Shown here: positions 7,733 through 16,750 of the stretch, piece after piece
Layout: each line of letters opens with the position of its first letter
Numbering within the stretch: the stretch's first letter is position 1
NCBI GenBank assembly: GCA_002394165.1
Contig: DGTA01000124.1
Coordinates: 1-28,691 of the forward strand
DNA length: 28,691 nt
From: Lachnospiraceae bacterium UBA4348
GTDB lineage: Bacteria; Bacillota; Clostridia; Lachnospirales; Lachnospiraceae
Reading direction: 5' to 3'
The notes under the pieces: generated by a model
The model's database searches: none
What the model saw: the letters and a program-made list of their open reading frames with translations, nothing else
What the model was told of the DNA's origin: nothing
Made by a program: the position numbers and the translations under genes

Positions 7733-7754
7733 GATGTGGAACGCGTTCCACATC
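7733..7754. promoter_or_regulatory. LacI-type operator O2, perfect 22-bp palindrome
   Basis: Left half GATGTGGAACG (7733-7743) and right half CGTTCCACATC (7744-7754) are exact reverse complements around a central CG. This lies in the transcribed leader, about 100 bases after the predicted start, and fits a roadblock or looping site for the LacI-family repressor encoded at 15031. Confidence 0.85.
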
Positions 7755-7808
7755 GAAGTGAAAAGAGCTTCCATTAATTACAGTTGTATATCATTACAGG
7801 AGGTTATC

Positions 7809-9059
7809 ATGAAACATTACAAAGGTTTGATGGCCGGCGCTCTGGCCATGGCTCTTGCAATTCCGGCAATGGCAGTGACAGGTTATGCGGATGACACGGA
7901 AGGCAAACTGATCATGCTCAACTGGGGCAACACTGAAGAAGAAAGAATCGCGAACGAAGCAATCGCAAGATTTAATGAAGAGTATCCGAACGTAACGGTA
8001 GAACAGACCTGTGTTCCGGTAGAATCATGGTCAGACTACATCCAGAAATGGATCACCATGAGCACCTCCGGCGAAGCTCCCGACATCATCAGCCTTGGCC
8101 TTGAAGGCGCTCAGATGGCCGTATCCAATGACCTGCTTCTGCCGCTTGACGACATCGTTGCCGGTGACGAAGCACTGTCCGCCCAGAAGGGTGAGTATGC
8201 AGAATCTCTGCTGAAGGGCTTCTCCAGCGACGGCGTCCTGTATGGCCTGCCCAACGGCACCCAGACAATGGTCGTTTATTATAACAAAGAAATGTTCGAC
8301 GCAGCCGGTGTGGAATATCCGCAGGACGGATGGACATGGGATGAGTTCATGGAGACCGCAAAGGCAATGACAACTGACGATGTGTACGGCTTTGGTCTTT
8401 CCAGCTCCTACTTCCAGCTGACTCCCTGGTGGGCAACCAATGATGCGAGCCCCGCTGCCGAGGATGGAACTCCTTCTCTGAACAGTGAGAACATGGTAGA
8501 GGCGGTCACCTTCCTTAAGCAGATGGTTGATGAAGGCGTGACACCGGATCCGATCAGCTCTGATGTGTACACCATGTTTGCCTCCAAACAGCTGGCTATG
8601 GTCGGCGCTGGCCGCTGGGTACTGAACTCCTGGAAGGAAGCCGGCTTCAACAATGACAACTTTGACTGCGTACAGTGGCCGGTTAACAAGAGAGAAGGTT
8701 CCGTATACGGCGGTTCCGCATGGTGCCTTGGCACAGCTACCCAGCAGCCTGAACTGGCAACCGCTCTCCTTAAATACATGGTTGCAAGCGAGACCCTTAC
8801 AGAAGTGGCCGCCGGCGGACAGCAGATCCCCCCGACAGAAAGCCTTGCAACAGACCATGCCATCATGGGAGATACCCCCGACAATGTTGACGGACTCTGG
8901 AAAGCGATCACGATTGCTGATCCGGTTTGTGCCCCGACTTACTTTGGTGACATCGAGCAGTCACTCCTGCGTGCAATGGAAGAAGTCTTCTCCGGAGCGA
9001 AGGAGCCCCAGGCTGCCCTGGATGATGCAGAAGCAGAACTTGAAAGCCTGATCGGCTGA
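7809..9059 (+). CDS. Extracellular sugar-binding protein of a CUT1-type ABC importer
   Basis: 416 residues. A signal peptide (MKHYKGLMAGALAMALAIPA, cut probably after TGYA) precedes a family 1 solute-binding fold: LIMLNWGNTEEERIANEAIARFNEEYP, DIISLGLEG, LPNGTQTMVVYYNKEMFDAAGVEYP and WTWDEFMETAKAM are typical of oligosaccharide binders. It captures the sugar and delivers it to the two permeases downstream. The ATG at 7809 has a perfect AGGAGG (7798-7803); the longer upstream reading crosses operator O2 and is unlikely. There is no lipobox cysteine, which is odd for a Gram-positive binding protein. A hairpin after the gene probably keeps its expression above that of the permeases. Confidence 0.9.
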   Translation: MKHYKGLMAGALAMALAIPAMAVTGYADDTEGKLIMLNWGNTEEERIANEAIARFNEEYPNVTVEQTCVPVESWSDYIQKWITMSTSGEAPDIISLGLEGAQMAVSNDLLLPLDDIVAGDEALSAQKGEYAESLLKGFSSDGVLYGLPNGTQTMVVYYNKEMFDAAGVEYPQDGWTWDEFMETAKAMTTDDVYGFGLSSSYFQLTPWWATNDASPAAEDGTPSLNSENMVEAVTFLKQMVDEGVTPDPISSDVYTMFASKQLAMVGAGRWVLNSWKEAGFNNDNFDCVQWPVNKREGSVYGGSAWCLGTATQQPELATALLKYMVASETLTEVAAGGQQIPPTESLATDHAIMGDTPDNVDGLWKAITIADPVCAPTYFGDIEQSLLRAMEEVFSGAKEPQAALDDAEAELESLIG

Positions 9060-9071
9060 TTAGATCAACTG

Positions 9072-9111
9072 TCCGGGCTGCGCTTTATAAGGGCAGTCCG
9101 GATTTTCTTTT
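9072..9111 (+). terminator. Intercistronic hairpin with T-tract after the binding-protein gene
   Basis: CCGGGCTGCGC pairs with GGGCAGTCCGG (about 9073-9100), followed by ATTTTCTTTT. It is a plausible partial terminator, or a 3' mRNA stabiliser, which would raise binding protein over permease expression. Confidence 0.7.
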
Positions 9112-9185
9112 GCCTGCGTGAAGGGCTTTGCGCGGACGGATGAGGAAAAGAAGAAAAATGTTCAGGAAAAGGATGGAGGGATAGT

Positions 9186-10091
9186 ATGCAGAAAAAGAAA
9201 AAATGGAATCCCTCAAAAAAGAGGGAGCTGAGAGCCGCGTATTTGTTTACCATCCCTTCTTTTGTGGGGTTTCTCGTTTTTGTTTTCATTCCAATCATCT
9301 GGGTGATCATCATTTCATTCCAGAAATATAATGTATTCACTACCGCCACAACATTTGTGGGATGGGACAATTACCGGCAGATTCTGACAAATTCAAGATC
9401 ACTGGTCGCATTGAAGAATACCCTATGGTATACAGTTCTCTGCGCCCTGGGCAATACGGGAATGGGGCTGATCCTGGCGGTACTGGTGGACGATGTCCTT
9501 CCGCATAAGCTCAGTGTTTTCTTCCGCTCCATCTATTTCTTCCCCTCTCTGGTCGGCCTGACCTTTGTTGCCATTATCTGGCAGGCATTTTTCCAGACGG
9601 ATGCGGGTGTGATCAACTATTATCTGACCCGCATCGGGATCGCCAAGATCGGATGGCTCAGCAGCCAGACCTTCTCCAAGATCTCCGTCCTGATCCTGGA
9701 TATATGGAAGAATATGGGAATGTCCATGCTGCTGATCCTGGCCGGACTTCAGAATGTGGACAGAGGCATCATTGAGGCAGCGGAGATTGACGGCGCAAGC
9801 GCGTTCCAGCGTTTCCTGAAAGTGATCATTCCGCTGGCATCTCCGCAGATCTTTTTCGTGATGATCATGAATGTGACCGGCGCGCTGAGGATCTATGAAT
9901 CTATCTCAGTCCTGACCAATGGAGGACCGGGGGATTCTTCCCGAAGCCTTGTAATGCTGATCGCGGAAAAAGGTTTTACTTCCTTTGACTACGGAGCGGC
10001 GTCGGCCCTTTCAGTACTTCTGCTGATCCTGATCAGTATCGTCACGTTTATACAGTTTGTCGGCAGCAGAAAGTGGGTGCATTATGAATAA
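9186..10091 (+). CDS. Sugar ABC importer permease, MalF/UgpA type
   Basis: 301 residues with about six membrane helices, starting at AYLFTIPSFVGFLVFVFIPIIWVIIISF after a short basic cytoplasmic tail. The EAA coupling loop that contacts the ATPase reads EAAEIDGASAFQRFLKVIIPLASPQ over about residues 198-222. It forms the membrane pore with the next gene's product. The ATG at 9186 has GGAGGG upstream. No ATPase gene is present in the locus; Firmicutes CUT1 importers commonly borrow a shared MsmK-type ATPase encoded elsewhere, and that is the likely arrangement here. The stop overlaps the next gene by 8 bases. Confidence 0.92.
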   Translation: MQKKKKWNPSKKRELRAAYLFTIPSFVGFLVFVFIPIIWVIIISFQKYNVFTTATTFVGWDNYRQILTNSRSLVALKNTLWYTVLCALGNTGMGLILAVLVDDVLPHKLSVFFRSIYFFPSLVGLTFVAIIWQAFFQTDAGVINYYLTRIGIAKIGWLSSQTFSKISVLILDIWKNMGMSMLLILAGLQNVDRGIIEAAEIDGASAFQRFLKVIIPLASPQIFFVMIMNVTGALRIYESISVLTNGGPGDSSRSLVMLIAEKGFTSFDYGAASALSVLLLILISIVTFIQFVGSRKWVHYE

Positions 10092-10968
10092 GAAGATCAC
10101 GCTGTTTGGAAAGAAGATAAAGATCAGCACGATCCTGCTTACCATCATCATGCTGATCCTGGCTTTTCTGGTGATCGCCCCGTTTCTGTGGGTATTCTCC
10201 GCATCCCTGAGGCCTTATTCAGAAGCCACGTCCCTGCCGCCCAAGTGGCTCCCGCCCAGGTTCTCCCAGTGGAACCTGAAGTATTTTCAGAAGCTGTTTT
10301 CAAAGAGCATTCCGTTCTTCACGTTTATGTTCAACAGCCTGAAGATGAGTACGGTGATCACGCTCGGCATGGTGTTTCATGGAACACTTGCCGGATATGC
10401 CTATGCTAAATTTGAATTCCCGGGGAAAAAGATCATGTTTGCGCTGATGATGGTCGCCATGATGGTCCCGGTACAGGTTACGATCGTTGCTCTGTTTAAG
10501 ATCATGACCATTCTTAAAGTAACCAACACTTCATGGGCGGTGACGCTGCCGTCCATATTCGGTGCAAGTTGTCCGGGTCTTGCCGGCGCGTTCGGTATCT
10601 TTATGATGCGGCAGTTTTTCCTGTCGATCCCCAGAGAGATGAATGAAGCGGCCGCCATTGACGGAGCCGGTCCGATCCGCACCTTTATTACGATCATGGT
10701 CCCGATGGCCAAATCCATGATCGCTTCACTGGCTATTATTGTATTTACTTTTTCGTGGAATGATTACTTTACCACCTTCATCATGATCAACAAGACGGAG
10801 AGGCTCTCGCTTCCGGTCGGCATCCTGTCGATCAAGCAGCCGTACGCGACCGGCGACAATGTGGTCTTTGCGGCAGTAGTTCTTTCCATTATCCCGGTGC
10901 TTCTGGTCTTCCTGATCGGTCAGAAGTGGATCATTAAGAGTATGACGCATGTCGGTGTAAAGGGCTGA
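10084..10968 (+). CDS. Sugar ABC importer permease, MalG/UgpE type
   Basis: 294 residues with six predicted helices, the first being STILLTIIMLILAFLVIAPFLWVFSA. The EAA loop reads NEAAAIDGAGPIRTFITIMVPMAKS. The WNDYF and SLPVGILS segments near the C-terminus are common in this subfamily. The ATG at 10084 overlaps the end of the previous permease gene and is favoured because it precedes a basic MNKKITLFGKKIK tail; an in-frame start at 10057 would add nine unlikely residues. With its partner it should import the oligosaccharide later cut by the GH116-like and GH32 enzymes. Confidence 0.92.
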   Translation: MNKKITLFGKKIKISTILLTIIMLILAFLVIAPFLWVFSASLRPYSEATSLPPKWLPPRFSQWNLKYFQKLFSKSIPFFTFMFNSLKMSTVITLGMVFHGTLAGYAYAKFEFPGKKIMFALMMVAMMVPVQVTIVALFKIMTILKVTNTSWAVTLPSIFGASCPGLAGAFGIFMMRQFFLSIPREMNEAAAIDGAGPIRTFITIMVPMAKSMIASLAIIVFTFSWNDYFTTFIMINKTERLSLPVGILSIKQPYATGDNVVFAAVVLSIIPVLLVFLIGQKWIIKSMTHVGVKG

Positions 10969-11012
10969 TAGATTGAAAAAAAGAACAGATGAGACACGAT
11001 AAGGAGACTAAC

Positions 11013-13484
11013 ATGAGAAGAGAAGACCTGCATTCGAAAACAGGATTATTTGAAAGAGGCGAGGATATCGCCTACAAGGGAGATGCTAATGTGGCGAAAT
11101 TCCTCCTGGGAGGAATTGGAACAGGAAATATCGCCGTAGGAGCCAGGGGCGAGCTTCGGGATTGGGAGATTTTTAACTGGCCGGGCAAGGGACAGTTCGT
11201 ACCTTTCTCATTCTTTGCGATCTGGGCAAAGGAAGAGGGAAAAGAGCCGGTCAGCCGGATCCTTGAATCCAAGATTCAGCCGCCTTACTACAAATCCCAC
11301 GGTTTCCTGAACGGAGAGCTGGCAGGCATCCCGCGTTTTGCCGAGTCGAGGATGGTTGGAAAACAGCCGTTCGTCTATGTTGATCTGAAAGATGACAAGG
11401 TACCGGTAAAGGTGAAGATGGAAGCGTTTACGCCGTTCATCCCCCTGGATGCGGACAACTCCGGCATTCCGACAGCTATCATCCGTTATCGTGTCAAAAA
11501 TCCGCTTCCGCATCCGGTCGAGGTTTCGGTGGCCGGAACAATGGCTAACGTGGTCGGCTTTGACGGATACGATGTCTTCAATAATGTCAAGCTTGTCGAT
11601 CAGGTAGAAAACACCTACCGTGAGGAGGATGGCCTCAAAGGCTGGTATTATACGGCAAAGAACCTGAAGGAAACGGATATGAAGTTCGGCTCCATGTCTA
11701 TTGCCACGACCAACACTCAGGGGATCACCAAGAAGAAATGGCTCCATGGCCAGTGGACGGACAACGCCCAGAATTTCTGGGATGATTTTACGCAGGACGG
11801 AAAGCTGACCGAAGAAGAAGATATCGAGTCTAAGGGATGTGACCTGCTGGAACACTATGATTTCAGCTTCCTGAACCTGAAAGAGAGGATCAGTTCCATC
11901 AGCTGCTTTGAAACGCTTGCTCCGGATGAGGAAAAAACATTTGAATTCCTGATCTCCTGGTATTTCCCGAACCGCCCGAAGGGATGGATCGAATACGATC
12001 AGGATCTTGAGCGCTTCAGGAACGGCGGCTATGACTCCATCAAAAACTACTATGCCACCCTCTTTACAGATGCCTGGAATGTCAGCCGTTATGTGGTCGA
12101 CAACAAAGAGTACCTTGAAGGGAAATCCAGAGATTTTGAGAATGCTCTGTTCTCGACCTCTCTTCCGACCTATGTGATCGACGCGGTCGCATCGAATATT
12201 ATGTCGATGAAGAGTCACTGCTGCTTCCGGATCGAGAACGGCAACTTCCTGGGATGGGAAGGGATCCGTGACTATGTCGGATGCGGTCAGGGCAATGTCA
12301 ACCATGTTTGGAACTATGCGACGGCGGTCGCGGCCCTGTTCCCTGAGCTTGAGATCACCATGCGCAACGTCGAGTTCAACCTCGAGCTGGATCCGGACGG
12401 CTGCATGCCTTTCCGCGCAAGAAAGTGTCTGGGCGAGAGCAGATGGGACATGATCCCCGCCTGCGACGGAGAATGGGGATCGATCCTGCGTATTTACCGC
12501 GAGTGGAAGTATACCGGTGACGATGAATTCCTGTGCGGTATCTGGGACAGCATGATGAAGGCCCTTGAGTACTCTGTGAAGGAATGGGATACAGACGGGG
12601 ACGGCGTTCTGGACGGCAAACAGCATGTGACCTATGACATCGAGTTCTATGGCCCGAATACCATGACCAACACCATTTACCTGGGGGCGATCAAGGGTGT
12701 GGCCAAGATGGCACAGCATCTTGGAAAAACCGATATTGCGCAGAAGTACAGTGCGATCTATGAGAAAGCATCGAAAGCTGTCGATGAACGCCTGTTTAAC
12801 GGAGAGTACTACATTCAGGATCTGGAAGACGTGGATGCTTACCGTTACCAGTACGGGAAGGGCTGCCTGACGGATCAGCTGCTCGGCCAGTTCATGGCTC
12901 AGGCAGCCGGCCTTGGCTATGTTCTTCCGAAAGACCACGTGAAGAAGACTCTGGAATCCATCTACAAATACAACTTCAGAGACTGTATGGATGACGTGCC
13001 GAACGTGCAGCGAACCTATGCCCTCAATGATGAGGCCGGACTGGTCCTGTGCTCATGGCCGAACGGCGGACGCCCGAGGTTCCCGTTTGCCTATTGCGAC
13101 GAGGTGTGGACCGGCGTGGAATATACGGTGGCCGTAAATATGGTCTATGAAGGCATGTATGAGGAAGCTTTTACGATCATCAAAGCGATCCGTGACCGTT
13201 ATGACGGCTACAAGAGATGCCCGTGGAGCGAGACAGAGGCAGGTCATCATTATATCCGGCCCATGTCCAGCTTCAGCCTGATTCCGGCATTTTCCGGATA
13301 TCAGTGCGATATGGTCAATAAAACCATGCATTTCGATCCGGTCATTCATCAGGATGATTTCACCTCCTTCTGGATCAACGGGAAAGCATGGGGAACCTTC
13401 CGCCAGTACAAAGATGCCAAAGGAAAGCTTCAGAAAGAAACAAACGTACTCTATGGAGACATCTCTGATATAAAGGTGGACTAA
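11013..13484 (+). CDS. GH116-like (DUF608) glycoside hydrolase
   Basis: 823 residues, no signal peptide, so cytoplasmic. The N-terminal domain begins with GGIGTGNIAVGARGELRDW, the hallmark of the GBA2-type N-terminal domain; the C-terminal (alpha/alpha)6-barrel part has FLGWEGIRDY, IPACDGEWG, TYDIEFYGPNTM and KGCLTDQLLGQ. By analogy with GH116 beta-glucosidases/GBA2, Asp621 in TDQLLGQ is the probable acid/base; Glu487 in CDGEWG is my candidate nucleophile, aligned by eye only. Bacterial relatives act on beta-glucosides or beta-xylosides. The start at 11013 follows AAGGAGA by six bases; an ATG at 10989 is less likely. It stands 44 bases after the permeases and one base before GH32, so it handles the imported sugar. 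The linkage cut is not known. Confidence 0.8.
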   Translation: MRREDLHSKTGLFERGEDIAYKGDANVAKFLLGGIGTGNIAVGARGELRDWEIFNWPGKGQFVPFSFFAIWAKEEGKEPVSRILESKIQPPYYKSHGFLNGELAGIPRFAESRMVGKQPFVYVDLKDDKVPVKVKMEAFTPFIPLDADNSGIPTAIIRYRVKNPLPHPVEVSVAGTMANVVGFDGYDVFNNVKLVDQVENTYREEDGLKGWYYTAKNLKETDMKFGSMSIATTNTQGITKKKWLHGQWTDNAQNFWDDFTQDGKLTEEEDIESKGCDLLEHYDFSFLNLKERISSISCFETLAPDEEKTFEFLISWYFPNRPKGWIEYDQDLERFRNGGYDSIKNYYATLFTDAWNVSRYVVDNKEYLEGKSRDFENALFSTSLPTYVIDAVASNIMSMKSHCCFRIENGNFLGWEGIRDYVGCGQGNVNHVWNYATAVAALFPELEITMRNVEFNLELDPDGCMPFRARKCLGESRWDMIPACDGEWGSILRIYREWKYTGDDEFLCGIWDSMMKALEYSVKEWDTDGDGVLDGKQHVTYDIEFYGPNTMTNTIYLGAIKGVAKMAQHLGKTDIAQKYSAIYEKASKAVDERLFNGEYYIQDLEDVDAYRYQYGKGCLTDQLLGQFMAQAAGLGYVLPKDHVKKTLESIYKYNFRDCMDDVPNVQRTYALNDEAGLVLCSWPNGGRPRFPFAYCDEVWTGVEYTVAVNMVYEGMYEEAFTIIKAIRDRYDGYKRCPWSETEAGHHYIRPMSSFSLIPAFSGYQCDMVNKTMHFDPVIHQDDFTSFWINGKAWGTFRQYKDAKGKLQKETNVLYGDISDIKVD

Positions 13485-13485
13485 G

Positions 13486-15000
13486 ATGCCTGAGAAGAAT
13501 AAAACCAATGGTAAGCCCGGAATACGGGAAGGCCTGTGGCGGCCGGAGTATCATTTCACTCCGGCCTCAGGCTGGATGAACGACCCGGTCGGACTGATCT
13601 TTTATAAAGACCGGTACCATCTGTTTTATCAGTATAATCCGTTCGGCTGTGAGTGGGGGTCCATGCATTGGGGTCACGCGATCAGCAAAGATCTGATCCG
13701 GTGGGAGGATCTGCCCATTGCCCTGTATCCCGATCAGAGCTATGATGACCATCCTGAGGGCGGCTGCTTCTCAGGATGCGCTGTGGAGCACGAGGGAAAA
13801 CTCATTCTGTTCTATACAGGCACGATCAAAAAGGATGGACATACGATCCAGAGCCAGTGCATGGCTATTTCGGAGGACGGAGTCCATTTCCGGAAATGGG
13901 AGCAGAATCCGGTCATTGCCGGACCGCCGGAGGAGGGCGTGGAGGATTTCAGAGATCCGAAGGTCCTGCGCCACAATGATATGTGGTATATGGTCGTGGG
14001 CGGCGCCGTCGGGGATGCCCAGAAGCCGACATCGGAGGGAAGAGTCTATCTGTACGCCTCCAGGGATCTGTATTCGTGGGAGTACAGAGGGATCCTCCTG
14101 AAGTCAGACCACAAGAACAGGATGGGGAGCATGTTTGAATGTCCTGATCTGTTCTTTCTGGATGGCAGATGGGTCCTGACCAGTTCTCCGATGAATCATC
14201 CTCTGTACAACAAAGCGATGTACTGTGTGGGAGATATTGATTTCGATCATTGCCGTTTTGAGATCAGCCGGACCGGGTGCCTGGATTACGGATATGATTA
14301 TTACGCGCAGCAGTCTTTCACAGACGGAAACGGGAAACGTACGGGCATTGCCTGGATGAACGGGTGGCTGTGGATGCCCTGGTGCGGCGGCTGGGGGCCG
14401 ACCGGAAAAGAGGGGTGGAGAGGCACGCTGTCTCTGCCCAGACATCTTTTTGTGACTGCGAATGATGAAGTCAGGTCATTGCCGGTGCCTTCATGGAAAA
14501 ACCTTGCGCTTCCCGGAAAAGTGCCGTGTCCGGCGGAGATTGGGGAGGAAAAGGTATACCTTGAGACTCCGGCTGATAACAGCTATGTTCTGCACCTTGA
14601 GATCAGCACAGCCAGGAGCGCATCGCGCAGTCTTGAGATCGGCCTTATGGATAACGGGACAAAAAGGGCAGTCCTGCGGGTCGACCTGGTGGCGGGGCTT
14701 CTCTCACTTGACATGAATGAGGGTGACAAATACAGGAAAGGTGTGGTAAGCTGTCCGCTGAAGGTGCCTGAAGCTATGCTGGATGTGACGGTGTTTGTGG
14801 ATCACAGCACTCTGGAGGTGTTCGCGCAGAAGGGAAGTGCATGCCTCAGCTGCTGCGTTTACCCGGAAAAGGACCAGACCCGGTTATGGCTGCGGACTCC
14901 TTATAAAAAAGCGCTCATTGCGAAAGCGGAACTGGCTGCAATGGACAGCGCGTGGAGACCTTTTGAGGAAAAGGAGGCTCCGGAAGCTGTGACGGCGTAA
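13486..15000 (+). CDS. GH32 beta-fructofuranosidase (sucrose/fructan hydrolase)
   Basis: 504 residues, no signal peptide, so intracellular. GH32 motifs are complete: nucleophile Asp33 in WMNDPVG, transition-state stabiliser Asp157 in FRDPK, and acid/base Glu218 in ECPD. A five-bladed propeller (about 20-330) is followed by the usual C-terminal beta-sandwich, ending with FVDHSTLEVFAQKG. GH32 enzymes release fructose from sucrose, kestose, inulin- or levan-type oligosaccharides. The cytoplasmic location and ABC importer fit uptake of a short fructo-oligosaccharide or a sucrose-like glycoside. The start lies one base after the GH116-like stop, so the two are translated from one message. Confidence 0.92.
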   Translation: MPEKNKTNGKPGIREGLWRPEYHFTPASGWMNDPVGLIFYKDRYHLFYQYNPFGCEWGSMHWGHAISKDLIRWEDLPIALYPDQSYDDHPEGGCFSGCAVEHEGKLILFYTGTIKKDGHTIQSQCMAISEDGVHFRKWEQNPVIAGPPEEGVEDFRDPKVLRHNDMWYMVVGGAVGDAQKPTSEGRVYLYASRDLYSWEYRGILLKSDHKNRMGSMFECPDLFFLDGRWVLTSSPMNHPLYNKAMYCVGDIDFDHCRFEISRTGCLDYGYDYYAQQSFTDGNGKRTGIAWMNGWLWMPWCGGWGPTGKEGWRGTLSLPRHLFVTANDEVRSLPVPSWKNLALPGKVPCPAEIGEEKVYLETPADNSYVLHLEISTARSASRSLEIGLMDNGTKRAVLRVDLVAGLLSLDMNEGDKYRKGVVSCPLKVPEAMLDVTVFVDHSTLEVFAQKGSACLSCCVYPEKDQTRLWLRTPYKKALIAKAELAAMDSAWRPFEEKEAPEAVTA

Positions 15001-15030
15001 TGCATCAGGAAGGACGGTTTGGGTAGAGTT

Positions 15031-16005
15031 ATGGCTAGTATCAAAGATGTTGCCAGTATGGCCGGCGTCGGAGTGGCAACCGTTTCCAGGATGTTGAACG
15101 GAAGCGGTTATGTTTCGGACGAGACGAGGGAGAAGATCCTCGAATCCATTGATGCGCTTAATTACAAACCAAACGATCTGGCCAGGCAGCTATACAGAAA
15201 AAAGGCCGGACTGATCGCCGTCATCCTTCCTGACAGCTCACATCCCTTTTTTGCGGCTCTGGGCAAGGAGATCGAGCATGAACTGTATGCGAACGGATAT
15301 AAGACCATGCTCTGCAACGCGGCGCAGGAGCGCAACAGTGAGCAGGAATACCTGGACATGCTCGACCGGCATATCGTGGACGGGATCATCACTGGTGTCC
15401 ACACACTGGATGTAGAGTCTTATCTGCGTATCAAAAAGCCGATCGTCGCTTTTGACAGAAATCTGGGTGATCATATCCCGGTGGTCGGCGTTGACCATAA
15501 AGAAGGCGGCGCCCTTGCGGCGGAACTTCTGCTCAAGGCCGGATGCCGGAACGTGATCCAGTTTCAGGGCGCCAAGTCTGTCAGCTCGCCGTCCCATGCC
15601 AGGCATGAAGTGTTTGAGCAGGTCTTAAAGAACGGCGGTGTAAATGTCAGGAGTATCGAACTGAAGTGGAACCAGTTTGATCCGGAATATTTTTGTAGCG
15701 TCACGCAGCAGGTCTTTGATGACAATCCCGGGATCGACGGTGTTTTCGGAGCTGACCTGCTTGTCGCGTTTTTCCTTAAGGCCGCTATGAGCCGGGGAAT
15801 GAGCTCTCCGAAGGACCTGAAGGTGGTCGCTTATGATGGCACCTATATCACGCAGGTGTTTCAGCCATCGATCACGGCTATTGTGCAGCCTGTTCCTGAA
15901 CTGGCCGCGGAGCTGGTCCGCAAATTGTGCAGCATGATCGCCGGTGATAAGGTGGAGCATGAAACGGTTCTGAAAGTCAGTGTCCGTGAAGGACAGACGA
16001 CCTGA
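15031..16005 (+). CDS. LacI/GalR-family repressor of the sugar locus
   Basis: 324 residues. The N-terminus is a LacI helix-turn-helix with hinge: MASIKDVASMAGVGVATVSRMLNGSGYVSDETREKI, then NYKPNDLARQL. Residues about 58-324 are a periplasmic-binding-protein-like effector domain (GLIAVILPDSSHPFFAALGKEIE; GVDHKEGGALAAELLL). It very likely binds the two GGAACGNNTTCC-type operators at 7569 and 7733 and is released by a sugar or sugar phosphate. Start choice is unsure: TTG at 15019 lies only four bases after AGGA, while ATG at 15031 gives the canonical LacI start but sits 16 bases from that site. It is cotranscribed with GH32 and so probably shares control of its own expression. Confidence 0.9.
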   Translation: MASIKDVASMAGVGVATVSRMLNGSGYVSDETREKILESIDALNYKPNDLARQLYRKKAGLIAVILPDSSHPFFAALGKEIEHELYANGYKTMLCNAAQERNSEQEYLDMLDRHIVDGIITGVHTLDVESYLRIKKPIVAFDRNLGDHIPVVGVDHKEGGALAAELLLKAGCRNVIQFQGAKSVSSPSHARHEVFEQVLKNGGVNVRSIELKWNQFDPEYFCSVTQQVFDDNPGIDGVFGADLLVAFFLKAAMSRGMSSPKDLKVVAYDGTYITQVFQPSITAIVQPVPELAAELVRKLCSMIAGDKVEHETVLKVSVREGQTT

Positions 16006-16018
16006 TGAATGATCTTTC

Positions 16019-16047
16019 CCGGAAACGGTCTCCGTTTCCGGTTTTTT
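16019..16047 (+). terminator. Rho-independent terminator ending the sugar locus
   Basis: CCGGAAACGG (16019-16028), loop TCT, then CCGTTTCCGG (16032-16041) and TTTTTT (16042-16047). A perfect 10-bp stem with a T-run; it starts 14 bases after the LacI-family stop. Confidence 0.92.
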
Positions 16048-16114
16048 AACACGAACGCCGGAGGATTTTCCCCCGACTGAGCTGAACACAGGTATTCGTG
16101 CAGGGAGGTTTTAG

Positions 16115-16750
16115 ATGACAGAATTTGAAAAGATGGTGGCAGGAGAATTGTATGACCCGACGGATCCCGAGCTTGACCGGCTGCGCCTGAAGGCCCGCAA
16201 ACTGTCCAGACGGTATAATCAGACTGATGAAGACGAGCCCGAGAAACTCGAACAGCTGCTTGGGGAACTTCTTTCAAATTCTTCAAGTCTGCCCATGCTG
16301 CAGGCTCCGGTTTATTTTGACTATGGCTGCAATACCCGCTTCGGGAAATTCTGCAGTGCCAACTTTAACTTCACCTGCCTGGATGTATGTCCGATCACGA
16401 TAGGAGACAATGTGCTGATTGGGCCCGGCGTGACGCTGGCGGCTCCCATGCATCCGCTTCTGCCCGAGGAAAGAAATGTAAGGCAAAAAGAAGATGGGAG
16501 CTATTATGATCTGGAATACGCCAGGCCGATCACGATCGAAGATGACTGCTGGCTGGGAGCCGGCGTCATCGTGTGCGGTGGTGTTACGATAGGAAAAGGA
16601 AGTGTGATCGGGGCCGGCAGCATTGTCACCAGAAATATACCCGCCCATGTCCTGGCTGCGGGAAATCCGTGCCGTGTGATCCGGGAGCTGACGGATTCTG
16701 ACAGTATGACAGTTCTGACAGAGGACTGTCCCCCTGTCAGCAGGTTCTGA
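16115..16750 (+). CDS. maa: Maltose/galactoside O-acetyltransferase-like hexapeptide acetyltransferase
   Basis: 211 residues. A Maa/LacA-type N-terminal helical domain (EKMVAGELYDPTDPEL) precedes a left-handed beta-helix with hexapeptide repeats (ITIGDNVLIGPGVTLAAPMHPL; WLGAGVIVCGGVTIGKGSVIGAGSIVTRNIP). His113 in APMHPL fits the catalytic histidine. These enzymes transfer acetyl from acetyl-CoA to sugar hydroxyls, often to dispose of non-metabolised sugars. GGGAGG lies before the ATG. The family normally ends soon after GNPCRVIREL; the last 18 or so residues here (TDSDSMTVLTEDCPPVSRF) are encoded by the TGACA repeat block, and the stop is a repeat TGA. The tail is therefore probably an acquired, non-functional extension. 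Confidence 0.88.
   Translation: MTEFEKMVAGELYDPTDPELDRLRLKARKLSRRYNQTDEDEPEKLEQLLGELLSNSSSLPMLQAPVYFDYGCNTRFGKFCSANFNFTCLDVCPITIGDNVLIGPGVTLAAPMHPLLPEERNVRQKEDGSYYDLEYARPITIEDDCWLGAGVIVCGGVTIGKGSVIGAGSIVTRNIPAHVLAAGNPCRVIRELTDSDSMTVLTEDCPPVSRF

Noticed and set aside
7550..7808. A longer start for the sugar-binding protein at 7641
   Set aside because: It would translate through operator O2 and the leader; AGGAGG and a signal peptide at 7809 decide the start.
12609..12645. VLDG in the GH116-like protein (Asp534), where relatives may have Glu, first taken as a changed nucleophile
   Set aside because: Spacing to the acid/base Asp621 is far shorter than the spacing between the catalytic pair in GBA2-type enzymes; the nucleophile is more likely earlier (about residue 487).
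11208..12938. A 576-codon minus-strand frame opposite the GH116-like gene
   Set aside because: It mirrors the coding strand of a well-supported glycosidase and shows no domain.
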